Positions 24,514 to 33,549 of a DNA stretch of 64,000 nucleotides are shown here, piece after piece. Source of the stretch: Pseudomonas sp. 14P_8.1_Bac3 (GTDB lineage Bacteria; Pseudomonadota; Gammaproteobacteria; Pseudomonadales; Pseudomonadaceae). The notes beneath the pieces are model-generated. The model was not told the DNA's origin. It did not search any database and saw only the letters and a list, made by a program, of their open reading frames with translations. A program made the position numbers and the translations under genes. The stretch lies in contig NZ_JANLOD010000061.1 of assembly GCF_025466085.1 (NCBI RefSeq), positions 49,129 to 113,128 on the forward strand, written 5' to 3'. Position 1 is the first letter of the stretch; each line of letters opens with the position of its first letter.

Positions 24514-24789
24514 TCACACCCTATTGCGCTCGACGTAGCATTTTTCGAGGTCCAGGGCGCGTGGGAACTCGCCCGCGGGATCCATCAACACGGTGTACCG
24601 CACCTTGTCGCCGACAAAAAAATAATCGTCGCCCTCCGCGGTGATATTCAGCCCTATCCGCACGGCCAGCAGGGGCCAGCCGTCTTCCGGTATGACCATG
24701 GCGAATCGGGTCGTTGCTTCGTCGATCCGGACGCTCCTGATGGCGCCGATCGTTCCTACCGCGTTTGTTTTTATTATTACCGCGCCCAT
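24514..24789 (-). CDS. Small hypothetical protein (91 aa)
   Basis: A 91-residue protein that looks all-beta, with alternating hydrophobic residues (VIIKTNAVGTIGAIRSVRI, RFAMVIPEDGWPLLAVRI, DDYFFVGDKVRYTVLMD). No signal peptide or membrane segment is seen. A strong ribosome-binding site (GGAAGGAGG) lies just before the ATG at 24789. The size and strand pattern suit a small barrel domain, but I do not recognise the family. It is transcribed in the same direction as the two-component genes, 110 bp downstream of the histidine kinase. Confidence 0.65.
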   Translation of the reverse strand: MGAVIIKTNAVGTIGAIRSVRIDEATTRFAMVIPEDGWPLLAVRIGLNITAEGDDYFFVGDKVRYTVLMDPAGEFPRALDLEKCYVERNRV

Positions 24790-24898
24790 GAACCCTCCTT
24801 CCGCAGGCTACGCTCTGAAAAGCCTGACCGCGAGGGACCATCAAACGCCTAATTGCGGAACATGACTACTGTCAGGTTTGACAGGTGTTGCACTCATT

Positions 24899-26200
24899 TC
24901 AGGCCGGCGTCGGCAACCACAAGCGGAACCGCGCGCCCCCCAAAGGTGACGCTTCAACCGTCAACGTGCCGCCTTGAGCCTCCAGCGCCCGGCGACTGAT
25001 CGCCAAACCGAGGCCGAAGCCGCCCGTCGCCCGATCCCGGCTGCGGTCCAGGCGATAAAACGGTTCGAAGATGCGCTCGCGTTCGTCGTCCGGAATACCG
25101 ATGCCGTCATCGTCGACCCAGATCTCGCACCCTTTCGGGCATACCTGCACGCCAATCTGAATGCGCCTCTCGCAGTAGCGCATCGCATTGCGCAACAGGT
25201 TCTGAATCGCCCGGGCGGTCAGGCGCGGGTCGAGGCTGAAGCGTTCGAGCTGGCCATGCAGCAGCACGTCGATCACGATGTCGGGCGATTCCAGTTCCTC
25301 ATCGACACTGCCCAAAATACTGTCGATGAATTCATCCAGCAACACCTCGACCTGCTCCGTCAGGCGCGCCGGATTTTGCAGGCGACTGTAGGACAGCAGC
25401 TCCAGCACCAGCTCGTCCAGTTCGCGAATGTGCGCAACCAGCCCCTGCAAACGCTCGCGACTGGCGGCGGGCAGGTCGTCGGACAGCGCCAGGGCCAGGC
25501 CGAAATCCAGGCGGGTCAACGGCGTGCGCAATTCGTGAGAGACCGCGTTGAGCAAATCCCGCTGCTGATTGAGCAGGTTCTCGATGTCGCCGGCCATGGT
25601 GTCGAACACATTGGCCAGGCTGCCGATGTTGGAACTGGCGGGGATCCTGGTGCGCTCGCTCAAGTGGCCCTTGCCGAAGCGTTCCGCCGTGCCTTTGAGG
25701 CGCTCCAGATCGCGCCAGTGCGGGCGCAGCCAGATCAGCAGGCACGCGAGCATGGTCGCGCCGATCAGCACGTTGATGCTCCAGTACAGCAAGTTGACGT
25801 CCATCGGGTCCGGCGGCACGACCATTTGCACCACGGTGTGCTCGTTCAACGGCGCCGCCGCCAGCGTGCGCCAGCCCCAGTCACCGATGCGCACCACGTT
25901 TTCGCCACGTTGCAAACGTTGCTGTTCGGCCAGGGTCAAGCCGTCATCGTCATTACGGCTGAGGACGATGTGGAGCGGACTGAATTGTTTGTCCATCTCC
26001 GTCGCCAACGCCGGCCACTCGGCTTCGGGCACGGCGTGGAACTGCTTGACGATCAGCGTTTGCAGGCCGCGGGAATAATCAAGGTTGTAGGTGACGAAGC
26101 GCTCCTGGAAGATCTTGATCACTACGTCCGGCACCAGATAGATCGCCGCGCTGTACGACACAATCGTTACCAGATACAGGCGAAAGAGGATTCTGTACAT
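24899..26200 (-). CDS. Sensor histidine kinase (RstB/OmpR-class partner)
   Basis: A 433-residue membrane sensor kinase. Membrane segments are at about residues 8-25 and 140-158 with a 115-residue periplasmic sensor between them. A HAMP domain (about 160-212) precedes the dimerisation/phosphoacceptor box NAVSHELRTPLTRLDF, with H222 as phosphorylation site. The ATP-binding domain shows the N box (QNLLRNAMRYCE), G1 (DDDGIGIP) and G2 (GFGLGLAIS). The response regulator gene lies 3 bp upstream on the same strand. The pair is divergent from an RND pump, which is the probable target; the signal is not known. Confidence 0.9.
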   Translation of the reverse strand: MYRILFRLYLVTIVSYSAAIYLVPDVVIKIFQERFVTYNLDYSRGLQTLIVKQFHAVPEAEWPALATEMDKQFSPLHIVLSRNDDDGLTLAEQQRLQRGENVVRIGDWGWRTLAAAPLNEHTVVQMVVPPDPMDVNLLYWSINVLIGATMLACLLIWLRPHWRDLERLKGTAERFGKGHLSERTRIPASSNIGSLANVFDTMAGDIENLLNQQRDLLNAVSHELRTPLTRLDFGLALALSDDLPAASRERLQGLVAHIRELDELVLELLSYSRLQNPARLTEQVEVLLDEFIDSILGSVDEELESPDIVIDVLLHGQLERFSLDPRLTARAIQNLLRNAMRYCERRIQIGVQVCPKGCEIWVDDDGIGIPDDERERIFEPFYRLDRSRDRATGGFGLGLAISRRALEAQGGTLTVEASPLGGARFRLWLPTPA

Positions 26201-26203
26201 CGA

Positions 26204-26905
26204 TCAGCATTCCCACTCGGAACGGCTGAACAGGTAACCCTTGCCCCATACGGTCTTGATCTTGCGCGCCTCGCCGGCGTGGTCATCGAACTTGCGCCGC
26301 AACTTGGAAATCGCCACGTCCACCGAACGGTCGGTGCCGTTGAATTCAATGCCGCGCAGGCGCTGCAGGATCTGGTCGCGGCTCAGCACTTCACCGGCAT
26401 GACGGGCCAGCACCACCAGCAGGTTGTATTCGCCGCTGGACAATTCGACCAGTTGCCCGCGCCAGGTCACGGTACGTTCGGACAGGTCGATGCACAGGTT
26501 GCCCATGAGAATGCGGTCGTTAGCCGTCTGCGGTTCGCTGAGGCTGCTGCGGCGCAACAGGGTTCGTACACGGGCCAGCAAGACGCGGGGTTCGCAGGGT
26601 TTGGTGACGTAGTCGTCGGCGCCCATTTCCAGGCCGAGCACCTGGTCGTGGCTGTCGTCGCGGGCGGTGAGCATCAGGATCGGCAGCGTCGCCGAGTCCG
26701 CGCGCAGCAGGCGACAGACCTGCAGGCCGTCGAGCCCTGGCAGCATCAGGTCGAGGATCACCAGGTCCGGCGGATTGACCCGCGCCCGCTCGCGCACGTG
26801 GTCGCCGCGGCTGATGACGCTGACGGAATAGCCGTTGCGTTCCAGGTAGCTGGCAATCAGTTCGGAGAGCGCAGTGTCGTCTTCGACCAGGAGGATGTTG
26901 GGCAT
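26204..26905 (-). CDS. OmpR-family response regulator
   Basis: A 233-residue response regulator. The receiver (residues 1-120) has acidic residues in LVEDDTAL, the phospho-acceptor D52 in VILDLMLPG and the lysine in DYVTKPCEP. The C-terminal winged helix (about 135-230) has GEYNLLVVLARHAGEVLSRDQIL and the recognition region RSVDVAISKLRRKF. The start MPNILLVEDD at 26905 is chosen because the longer frame to 27094 crosses a REPIN. It is RstA-like and pairs with the kinase gene 3 bp downstream. Direct repeats near 27110 could be its binding site. Confidence 0.9.
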   Translation of the reverse strand: MPNILLVEDDTALSELIASYLERNGYSVSVISRGDHVRERARVNPPDLVILDLMLPGLDGLQVCRLLRADSATLPILMLTARDDSHDQVLGLEMGADDYVTKPCEPRVLLARVRTLLRRSSLSEPQTANDRILMGNLCIDLSERTVTWRGQLVELSSGEYNLLVVLARHAGEVLSRDQILQRLRGIEFNGTDRSVDVAISKLRRKFDDHAGEARKIKTVWGKGYLFSRSEWEC

Positions 26906-26944
26906 GGTGTTTCCAGGGAGTTCTGTGGCAACCCCAAGGCCGCT

Positions 26945-27039
26945 TTCGCGAGCAAGCCCGCTCCCACATTGGATTCGCGTAGCGCCAAAATTTATGACAC
27001 GCAGAAGATTCCATGTGGGAGCGGGCTTGCTCGCGAAGG
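26945..27039. repeat. REPIN (GTGGGAGCGGGCTTGCTCGCGAA type)
   Basis: Arms TTCGCGAGCAAGCCCGCTCC and GGAGCGGGCTTGCTCGCGAA are perfect reverse complements over 20 bp, and pairing continues into the adjacent CCACAT/ATGTGG. It lies in the regulatory gap between the divergent two-component and RND genes. Confidence 0.85.
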
Positions 27040-27109
27040 CGGGCTCGATGTCGCAAAAGGAATCAAGGCGTGAAGGATATACGCCCTCATCCACCCCTGA
27101 GCAAAACCC

Positions 27110-27145
27110 TTACACAATTTCACACAGCGCCTACAAAGCTTCACC
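27110..27145 (+). promoter_or_regulatory. Candidate response-regulator site: direct repeats upstream of RND operon
   Basis: TTACACA (27110), TTCACACA (27119), CTACAAA (27131) and CTTCACC (27139) recur about every 10 bp. OmpR-type regulators bind direct half-sites at one-turn spacing. The position is 55-90 bp before the RND adaptor start. The half-sites are degenerate, so this is a hypothesis. Confidence 0.35.
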
Positions 27146-27199
27146 GCTACCCTCGTCGGCGCCCCGTAGGATGCGGGAGTTCATTATTGGGGTATTTAC

Positions 27200-28357
27200 A
27201 TGTCGAAGAACCTGCTGGCCAAGCTCAGCCTGCTGGCCCTGGCGTTGACGCTGAGCGCGTGTGACAAGTCCTCGAACGCCGAAGAACCGGCGCCTCTGGC
27301 CACCGTGCGCATCGAGACCCTCGAAGCCCGGCCGCTGTCGATCACCAGCGAGTTGAGCGGACGGATTGCCGCGCCACGGATCGCCGAGGTCCGCGCCCGG
27401 GTTGCCGGCGTCGTGTTGCAACGGGTGTTCCACGAAGGCAGCGACGTGAAACAAGGCGACGTGCTGTTTCGCATCGATCCGGCACCATTCAAGGCAGACC
27501 TGGACAGCGCCGAGGCGGACCTGCGCAAAGCCGAGGCCAATGCCTTTCAGGCGCGTCTGCAAGCGCAGCGTTACGCCCAGCTGATCGAAGGCAACGCCAT
27601 CAGCGGCCAGGACTACGACAATGCCCGCGCCGCCGTCCGGCAAACCGCCGCCGACGTCGCCGCCAACAAGGCCGCCGTGGAGCGGGCCAGACTCAACCTC
27701 GGGTACGCCACCGTCACCGCACCGATTTCCGGGCGCATCGGCCGCGCGCTGGTCACCGAAGGCGCCTTGGTCGGGCAGAACGAAACCACGCCGCTGGCGT
27801 TGATTCAGCAGCTGAATCCGATCCATGCCGACCTCACCCAATCGACCCGCGAACTCAACGACCTGCGCCGCGCCTTTCGCTCCGGCCAGTTGCAGGCAGT
27901 CGGTCAGGGTCAGGCCAAAGCCACGTTGATTCAGGACGACGGCAGTCTTTATCCGCTGCCGGGCAAGCTGCTGTTCACCGACATTACCGTCGACCCGGGC
28001 ACCGGCCAGATCATCCTGCGCAGCGAGTTTCCCAACCCCGACCTCGATCTGTTGCCCGGCAGTTTTGTCCGGGTGCGCCTGGAGCAAGCGGTGAACCGGC
28101 AGGGCATCAGCGTGCCGCAGCGTGCCGTCCAACGGGACAGCGCAGGGATCGCGCAAGTGCTGCTGCTCGATGCGGAGCAGCGGGTTGGCCAGCAACCGGT
28201 CGAACTGGGCGCCGTGCAGAACGATCGCTGGATCGTCACCGCGGGCCTCAAGCCCGGCGACCGCATCGTCATCGAAGGCCTGCAACACGCCAGGCCCGGC
28301 GAGAAAGTGCAGATCGACGACACCCCTCTTCCACTTGCCCAGGTTTCCGGGCAGTAA
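27200..28357 (+). CDS. RND efflux periplasmic adaptor (membrane fusion protein)
   Basis: A 385-residue AcrA/MexA-type adaptor. It is a lipoprotein: the signal peptide ends in the lipobox LSAC with C21 as acylated residue. Then come the first half of the lipoyl domain (ITSELSGRIAAPRIAEVRARV), a coiled-coil hairpin (about 100-170, rich in Ala/Glu/Arg), the second lipoyl half (LGYATVTAPISGRIGRALVTEG) and a beta-barrel domain. It links the inner-membrane pump to an outer-membrane channel. It lies 14 bp upstream of the pump gene. The two-component system is divergent. Confidence 0.92.
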   Translation: MSKNLLAKLSLLALALTLSACDKSSNAEEPAPLATVRIETLEARPLSITSELSGRIAAPRIAEVRARVAGVVLQRVFHEGSDVKQGDVLFRIDPAPFKADLDSAEADLRKAEANAFQARLQAQRYAQLIEGNAISGQDYDNARAAVRQTAADVAANKAAVERARLNLGYATVTAPISGRIGRALVTEGALVGQNETTPLALIQQLNPIHADLTQSTRELNDLRRAFRSGQLQAVGQGQAKATLIQDDGSLYPLPGKLLFTDITVDPGTGQIILRSEFPNPDLDLLPGSFVRVRLEQAVNRQGISVPQRAVQRDSAGIAQVLLLDAEQRVGQQPVELGAVQNDRWIVTAGLKPGDRIVIEGLQHARPGEKVQIDDTPLPLAQVSGQ

Positions 28358-28371
28358 GCAGGACGCTTTTT

Positions 28372-31300
28372 ATGCCGCAGTTCTTTATCGACCGTCCGGT
28401 GTTCGCCTGGGTGGTTGCCCTGTTCATTCTGCTGGCCGGCGCACTGGCCATTCCGCAGTTGCCGGTGGCGCAGTACCCCAACGTCGCGCCACCGCAAATC
28501 GAGATCTACGCCGTGTACCCCGGTGCCTCGGCGCAGACCGTGGACGAAAGCGTGGTCAGCCTGATCGAAGAAGAACTCAATGGCGCGGACCATCTGTTGT
28601 ACTTCGAATCCCAGAGCAGTCTCGGCAGCGCCACCATCAAGGCGACGTTCCAGCCGGGCACCGATCCGGAAATGGCCCAGGTCGATGTGCAGAACCGTCT
28701 GAAAGTCGTGGAGTCGCGCCTGCCGCAGGCGGTGAACCAGCAAGGCTTGCAGGTGGAGAAAGTCTCCGCCGGTTTCCTGTTGCTGATCACCCTGACGTCT
28801 ACCGACGGCAAGCTGGATGACGTGGCGCTCAGCGATTACCTGGCGCGCAACGTGATGAATGAGATCAAGCGTCTCGACGGTGTCGGCAAGGCTCAGTTGT
28901 ATGGCGCCGAACGGGCGATGCGAATCTGGATCGACCCGCAGAAGCTGATCGGTTTCAACCTGACCCCGGCCGATGTCAACGCCGCCATCGTGGCGCAGAA
29001 CGCTCAGGTCTCGGCGGGCAGCATCGGCGATCTGCCGACCCGCACCACCCAGGAAATCACCGCGACGATTCTGGTCAAAGGCCAGCTGTCGACGCCGGAA
29101 GAATTCGCCGACATCGTGCTCAAGGCCAATCCCGATGGTTCTACCGTGCGCATCGGTGACGTCGCGCGGGTGGAAATCGGCAGTCAGGAGTACCAATTCG
29201 GCACACGCCTGAACGGCAAGCCCTCGACCGCCGTCGCCGTGCAATTGTCCCCCAGCGCCAACGCCTTGAGCACCGCGACCCTGGTGCGAGCGAAGATGGA
29301 TGAACTGGCGCGCTACTTCCCGGCCAACGTCGAATACAAGATCCCCTACGACACGTCGCCGTTCGTCAAGGTCTCGATCACCAAAGTGGTTTACACCCTG
29401 GTCGAGGCGATGGCGCTGGTGTTCGCGGTGATGTTCCTGTTCCTGCAGAACATCCGCTACACGCTGATCCCGACCCTCGTTGTGCCGGTGGCGCTGATGG
29501 GCACTTTCGCAACCATGCTTGCGCTGGGGTTCTCGATCAACGTGCTGACCATGTTCGGCATGGTGCTGGCGATCGGCATTCTGGTGGATGACGCCATCGT
29601 GGTGGTGGAAAACGTCGAGCGGATCATGGTCAGCGAAGGCCTGTCGCCGAAAGAGGCAACCCGCAAGGCGATGCAGCAGATCACCGGGGCAATCATCGGC
29701 ATCACCCTGGTGCTGGTCGCGGTATTCATTCCGATGGCGTTCATGCAAGGCTCGGTCGGGGTGATCTATCGGCAGTTCTCGTTGTCGATGGCGACGTCGA
29801 TCCTGTTCTCGGCCTTCCTCGCCCTGACCCTGACTCCTGCACTCTGCGCCACGCTGCTCAAGCCCATAGCCAAGGGCGAGCACCACGAAAAGCGTGGTTT
29901 TTTCGGCTGGTTCAATCGCCGCTTCGAGCAATTGACCGAGCGCTATCAGGGCTGGGTCGCCTATGCGTTGAAGCGCAGCGGCCGTTACCTGCTGATCTAT
30001 GTCGTGCTGCTTGTCGGCCTTGCGCTGTGCTTCAGCCGCCTGCCCTCGTCGTTCCTGCCGGTGGAGGATCAGGGTTACACCATCACCGACATCCAGTTAC
30101 CGCCCGGCGCGAGCAAGAATCGCACGGTGCAGGTGGTCGAGCAGATCGAGGCGCACAACGCCAGCGAACCCGGCGTCGGTGACAGCACGGTGATCCTCGG
30201 CTTCAGCTTCTCCGGCAGCGGGCAAAACGCGGCGTTGGCGTTCACCACGCTGAAAGACTGGTCCGAACGCGGCAGCGATGATTCGGCGGGTTCGATTGCC
30301 GACCGCGCCAACATCGCCCTGAGCCAGATCAAGGACGCCGTGGCGTTCTCGGTCCTGCCGCCGCCAGTGGACGGTCTCGGCACCTCCAGCGGTTTCGAGT
30401 TCCGCCTGCAGGACCGTGGTGGCCTCGGCCATGCCACGCTGATGCAGGCGCGCACCGAGTTGCTGGCCGCCGCCGAGAAAAGTCCGATCCTGATGAACGT
30501 GCGCGAAAGCGCCTTGGCCGAGGCGCCGCAGGTGCAACTGATCGTCGACCGCAAACAGGCGAATGCACTCGGGGTGTCGTTTGCCGACATTGGCAGCGTG
30601 CTGTCCACCGCCGTGGGCTCGGCCTACATCAACGACTTTCCCAATCAGGGGCGGATGCAACGGGTGGTGGTCCAGGCGGAAGGCGATCAACGCAGCCAGG
30701 TCGCCGACTTGCTGAAGATGCATGTGCGCAACAGCAACGGCAAAATGGTGCCGCTCTCGGCCTTCGTCCAGGCCAAATGGACCCAGGGCCCGGCGCAATT
30801 GACCCGCTACAACGGCTACCCGGCGATCAGTATTTCGGGCGAACCGAAACCGGGTCACAGCACCGGCGAGGCCATGGCGGAAATCGAGCGGCTGGTGGCG
30901 CAAGGGCCGGCGGGGTTGGGCCAGGAATGGACCGGGCTGTCGCTGCAGGAGCGGCTATCCGGCAGCCAGGCGCCGATCCTGCTCGGGCTGTCGTTGCTGA
31001 TTGTGTTCCTGTGCCTGGCGGCGTTGTACGAGAGCTGGTCGATCCCGACCTCGGTGCTGCTGGTGGTGCCCCTCGGCGTGCTCGGCGCCGTCCTGGCAGT
31101 GACCTTGCGCGGCATGCCCAACGATGTGTTCTTCAAGGTGGGTTTGATCACCATCATCGGCCTGTCGGCGAAGAACGCGATCCTGATCATCGAGTTTGCC
31201 AAGAGCCTGTACGACGAAGGTCACGACCTGATCGACGCCACGCTGCAAGCCGCACGCCTGCGCCTGCGACCGATCGTCATGACGTCACTGGCGTTCATCC

Positions 31301-31461
31301 TCGGCGTGGTGCCGCTGGCGATTGCTACCGGCGCCAGCTCGGCGAGCCAACAGGCGATCGGCACCGGGGTGATCGGCGGGATGATCACCGCGACGCTGGC
31401 GGTGGTGTTCGTGCCGGTGTTTTTTGTGGTGGTGATGAAGCGGGTTCGCAAAAAACGCTGA
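28372..31461 (+). CDS. RND multidrug efflux pump, inner-membrane component
   Basis: A 1029-residue HAE1-family proton/drug antiporter like AcrB, MexB and MexD, of standard length. The N-terminus MPQFFIDRPVFAWVVALFILLAG is typical. The proton-relay pair D406-D407 lies in AIGILVDDAIVVVEN of the fourth membrane helix, and GLSAKNAILIIEFAK gives the conserved lysine of helix 10. It works with the adaptor just upstream. No OprM-type channel gene follows; a REP palindrome and a DUF1345 gene come next, so the pump presumably borrows a channel encoded elsewhere. Substrates cannot be told from sequence. Confidence 0.93.
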   Translation: MPQFFIDRPVFAWVVALFILLAGALAIPQLPVAQYPNVAPPQIEIYAVYPGASAQTVDESVVSLIEEELNGADHLLYFESQSSLGSATIKATFQPGTDPEMAQVDVQNRLKVVESRLPQAVNQQGLQVEKVSAGFLLLITLTSTDGKLDDVALSDYLARNVMNEIKRLDGVGKAQLYGAERAMRIWIDPQKLIGFNLTPADVNAAIVAQNAQVSAGSIGDLPTRTTQEITATILVKGQLSTPEEFADIVLKANPDGSTVRIGDVARVEIGSQEYQFGTRLNGKPSTAVAVQLSPSANALSTATLVRAKMDELARYFPANVEYKIPYDTSPFVKVSITKVVYTLVEAMALVFAVMFLFLQNIRYTLIPTLVVPVALMGTFATMLALGFSINVLTMFGMVLAIGILVDDAIVVVENVERIMVSEGLSPKEATRKAMQQITGAIIGITLVLVAVFIPMAFMQGSVGVIYRQFSLSMATSILFSAFLALTLTPALCATLLKPIAKGEHHEKRGFFGWFNRRFEQLTERYQGWVAYALKRSGRYLLIYVVLLVGLALCFSRLPSSFLPVEDQGYTITDIQLPPGASKNRTVQVVEQIEAHNASEPGVGDSTVILGFSFSGSGQNAALAFTTLKDWSERGSDDSAGSIADRANIALSQIKDAVAFSVLPPPVDGLGTSSGFEFRLQDRGGLGHATLMQARTELLAAAEKSPILMNVRESALAEAPQVQLIVDRKQANALGVSFADIGSVLSTAVGSAYINDFPNQGRMQRVVVQAEGDQRSQVADLLKMHVRNSNGKMVPLSAFVQAKWTQGPAQLTRYNGYPAISISGEPKPGHSTGEAMAEIERLVAQGPAGLGQEWTGLSLQERLSGSQAPILLGLSLLIVFLCLAALYESWSIPTSVLLVVPLGVLGAVLAVTLRGMPNDVFFKVGLITIIGLSAKNAILIIEFAKSLYDEGHDLIDATLQAARLRLRPIVMTSLAFILGVVPLAIATGASSASQQAIGTGVIGGMITATLAVVFVPVFFVVVMKRVRKKR

Positions 31462-31464
31462 AGC

Positions 31465-31502
31465 CCCCGTGTAGGAGCGAGCATGCTCGCTCCTACACGG
31501 GG
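31465..31502. repeat. Perfect 38-bp REP palindrome
   Basis: Nineteen bases pair without mismatch around GCATGC: the arm CCCCGTGTAGGAGCGAGCA is followed directly by its reverse complement. It is two REP arms joined without the central spacer, right after the RND operon, where it could act as a transcription or mRNA-decay barrier. Confidence 0.9.
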
Positions 31503-31566
31503 CGGTGTGGTCATAACCATCGCCGTTGGGCTATGTTGTTCCCACGATCCTGACTATCGAGCCGTC

Positions 31567-32208
31567 ATGCCCTTCCTCGCCCGCACCCACCCTCGCCTGT
31601 CTGCCGCCGCCGCCCTCGGTCTCGCGGTGGGCATTCTGGCTCCAGCCGATTCGATCATCAGCAAAATCCTCCTCGGCTGGAACGCCGGGGTCTGGACCTA
31701 TCTGGTGCTGATGCTCTGGCTCACCGCCCGCGCCAAGGCGCCGGATGTGAAGCGTATTGCCGAGATCGAGGACGAGAACGCCGGGCTGGTGCTGTTCATG
31801 GTATGCATCGCCGCCATCGCCAGCCTCGCGACCATCACCTTCGAACTGGCCGGCAGCAAGGACCTGGAAAACGCCAGCAAACTGCTGCACTACGGATTCA
31901 CCGCGCTGACGGTCATCGGTTCATGGCTGCTGATCGGGGTGATTTTCAGCGTGCACTACGCACGCCTGTTCTACACCTGGAATGGCAAGGACCCGGCCCT
32001 GCGTTTTGCCGAAGGCCTGACCACCCCCAATTATTGGGACTTCCTGTACTTCTCGTTCACCATCGGCGTGGCCGTGCAGACCTCGGATGTCGGCGTGGCG
32101 ACGCGGGAGCTGCGCAAGATCGTGCTGGCGCAATCGTTGATCGGCTTTTTGTTCAACACGGCCATTCTGGGGTTTTCCATCAATATTGCAGCGGGACTAT
32201 TCAGCTGA
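31567..32208 (+). CDS. DUF1345 membrane protein
   Basis: A 213-residue integral membrane protein with five or six hydrophobic segments (about 14-34, 40-60, 75-97, 110-132 and 190-211). The conserved part near residues 120-175, VHYARLFYTWNGKDPALRFAEG followed by DFLYFSFTIGVAVQTSDVGV, is the DUF1345 signature, whose FSFTIGVAVQTSD segment resembles the pore loop of small ion channels. Its function is not established. The start at 31567 is the first ATG that gives a normal N-terminus; the longer open frame crosses the REP palindrome. No clear ribosome-binding site is seen. Confidence 0.8.
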   Translation: MPFLARTHPRLSAAAALGLAVGILAPADSIISKILLGWNAGVWTYLVLMLWLTARAKAPDVKRIAEIEDENAGLVLFMVCIAAIASLATITFELAGSKDLENASKLLHYGFTALTVIGSWLLIGVIFSVHYARLFYTWNGKDPALRFAEGLTTPNYWDFLYFSFTIGVAVQTSDVGVATRELRKIVLAQSLIGFLFNTAILGFSINIAAGLFS

Positions 32209-32230
32209 TAGCCGCTCAGAACCCGCGTGT

Positions 32231-33331
32231 TCACGGGGTAGTCACTTCGAGCGTCACCGGCTGCGAGTATTGATCGGCTGCATCCACCGCTCTGACAGTC
32301 AGCGTATAAGTGCTGGATGAACGCAGAGTTGAAAATGTGACCCCCTGAACGACACTCGTGATCTTTCTGGTGGAACCGCGATGGTTATCGGCTTCAGATA
32401 CATACATGATAATACCGACAGCGTCACTGGGCCGCTCCCATACCAGCGTGATACTGGAGCGTGTAACGACGGACACCCGCACCTTTTCGGGCGGATCCAG
32501 CAGGGGTGTCTTGACCACGATCGAATCGCTTCTCGCCGAGCGATTCCCGGACGCGTCCACAGCCTCGACGAAAAATGTGTATTGGACCCCAGGCGTGAGT
32601 CCAACAGCCGTGAACACAGGCGCCGCCCCCTGCGACGCTCCCGTTAGCTCATCGTTTTTGAAGACCTCATATCTGCTGACTTCGCCGTGGTTATCTGCCC
32701 CCCAGATCAAGACTGCAGCTTTGCTCGAAAAGTTAAGGGCACCGAGGCCAACCGGCTTTCGCGGCGGCGTGATATCAAGGATGCCGGGATCAGAAAGATT
32801 GCCAGCGTTACTTCTGGCGCGTACTTCATAAACATCGGTTGCCAGCAGAAGATGTTTCACCGCGCAACTCACGCCGCGCTCCGTCATGAGCGCCTGGCCA
32901 TTGCGAAAAATCACATAATTGAAAGGTGGCACCCCGCCCACAGGCGCCAGCCAGCTGAGCGTGAAACCGTTGTCTGTGCGATCGGTCGCCCGCAGTTCAG
33001 TCGGGCTGCCAGGGCTTGGCAGAAAAACAAAAACGCTGGGATCCGACAACACGCCATTCGCTGCTTTGGCCCGCACATGGACATGGGCGGCACCGTAGGT
33101 ATTACCCAGCTGAAGCTCACAAGGAGGGCGGGTGACGTGGACAGTGGCGAAGGTGCTGCCCGACACCTCATAACCTTTCGCGTCGGGACACAAATGGCAG
33201 GTTGCATAGGGTTCGCTCCAGGTCAGCGTCGCCGAAGTCGATGACATTCTGTAGCCGCTCAGATTGCCGGGGGCGCAGATTTGCAATGGTGAGGCCACGT
33301 CGATCGAAACGCTCTCTGACAGCTTCTTCAT
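32231..33331 (-). CDS. Four-domain fibronectin type III protein
   Basis: A 366-residue protein built almost entirely of four FN3-like domains (about residues 18-108, 109-195, 196-282 and 283-366). Each shows the FN3 strand pattern with the B-strand Trp (ATLTWSEP, FTLSWLAP, AVLIWGAD, ITLVWERP) and the F-strand Tyr or equivalent (YTFFVEAVDASGN, YTLTVRAVDAADQ). There is no signal peptide and no membrane anchor. The first domain has a CHLC motif and a further Cys. FN3 arrays act as spacers or ligand-binding modules in secreted enzymes, phage tails and surface proteins; standing alone its role is unknown. GGGAGACG precedes the ATG at 33331. The base composition is more AT-rich than neighbouring genes, which hints at transfer. 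Confidence 0.75.
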   Translation of the reverse strand: MKKLSESVSIDVASPLQICAPGNLSGYRMSSTSATLTWSEPYATCHLCPDAKGYEVSGSTFATVHVTRPPCELQLGNTYGAAHVHVRAKAANGVLSDPSVFVFLPSPGSPTELRATDRTDNGFTLSWLAPVGGVPPFNYVIFRNGQALMTERGVSCAVKHLLLATDVYEVRARSNAGNLSDPGILDITPPRKPVGLGALNFSSKAAVLIWGADNHGEVSRYEVFKNDELTGASQGAAPVFTAVGLTPGVQYTFFVEAVDASGNRSARSDSIVVKTPLLDPPEKVRVSVVTRSSITLVWERPSDAVGIIMYVSEADNHRGSTRKITSVVQGVTFSTLRSSSTYTLTVRAVDAADQYSQPVTLEVTTP

Positions 33332-33549
33332 GCTACGTCTCCCTAACCGGCCCGAATGCAATACCTTGTACACCGGAATATTCAACTGCGCGCCTGACAG
33401 AACTACTAGTTGACTTTGCTTAAGGGATGTGCACGAGCGACCTGATAGCGACTGCAACGCGCTCCACCCGCACATTTGTTCTAGACATTGGTCTGCTCAG
33501 GGAAGATAACGAATATCCCTACGGCACACGTAAACTGGCAAGCAGGCGC

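Noticed and set aside
24974..27073. 699-codon frame on the plus strand across the two-component genes
   Set aside because: It is antisense to two well-supported genes, has no family features, and also crosses a REPIN.
27949..29931. 660-codon frame antisense to the RND genes
   Set aside because: His/Arg/Gln-rich shadow of the RND adaptor and pump; no ribosome-binding site or domain.
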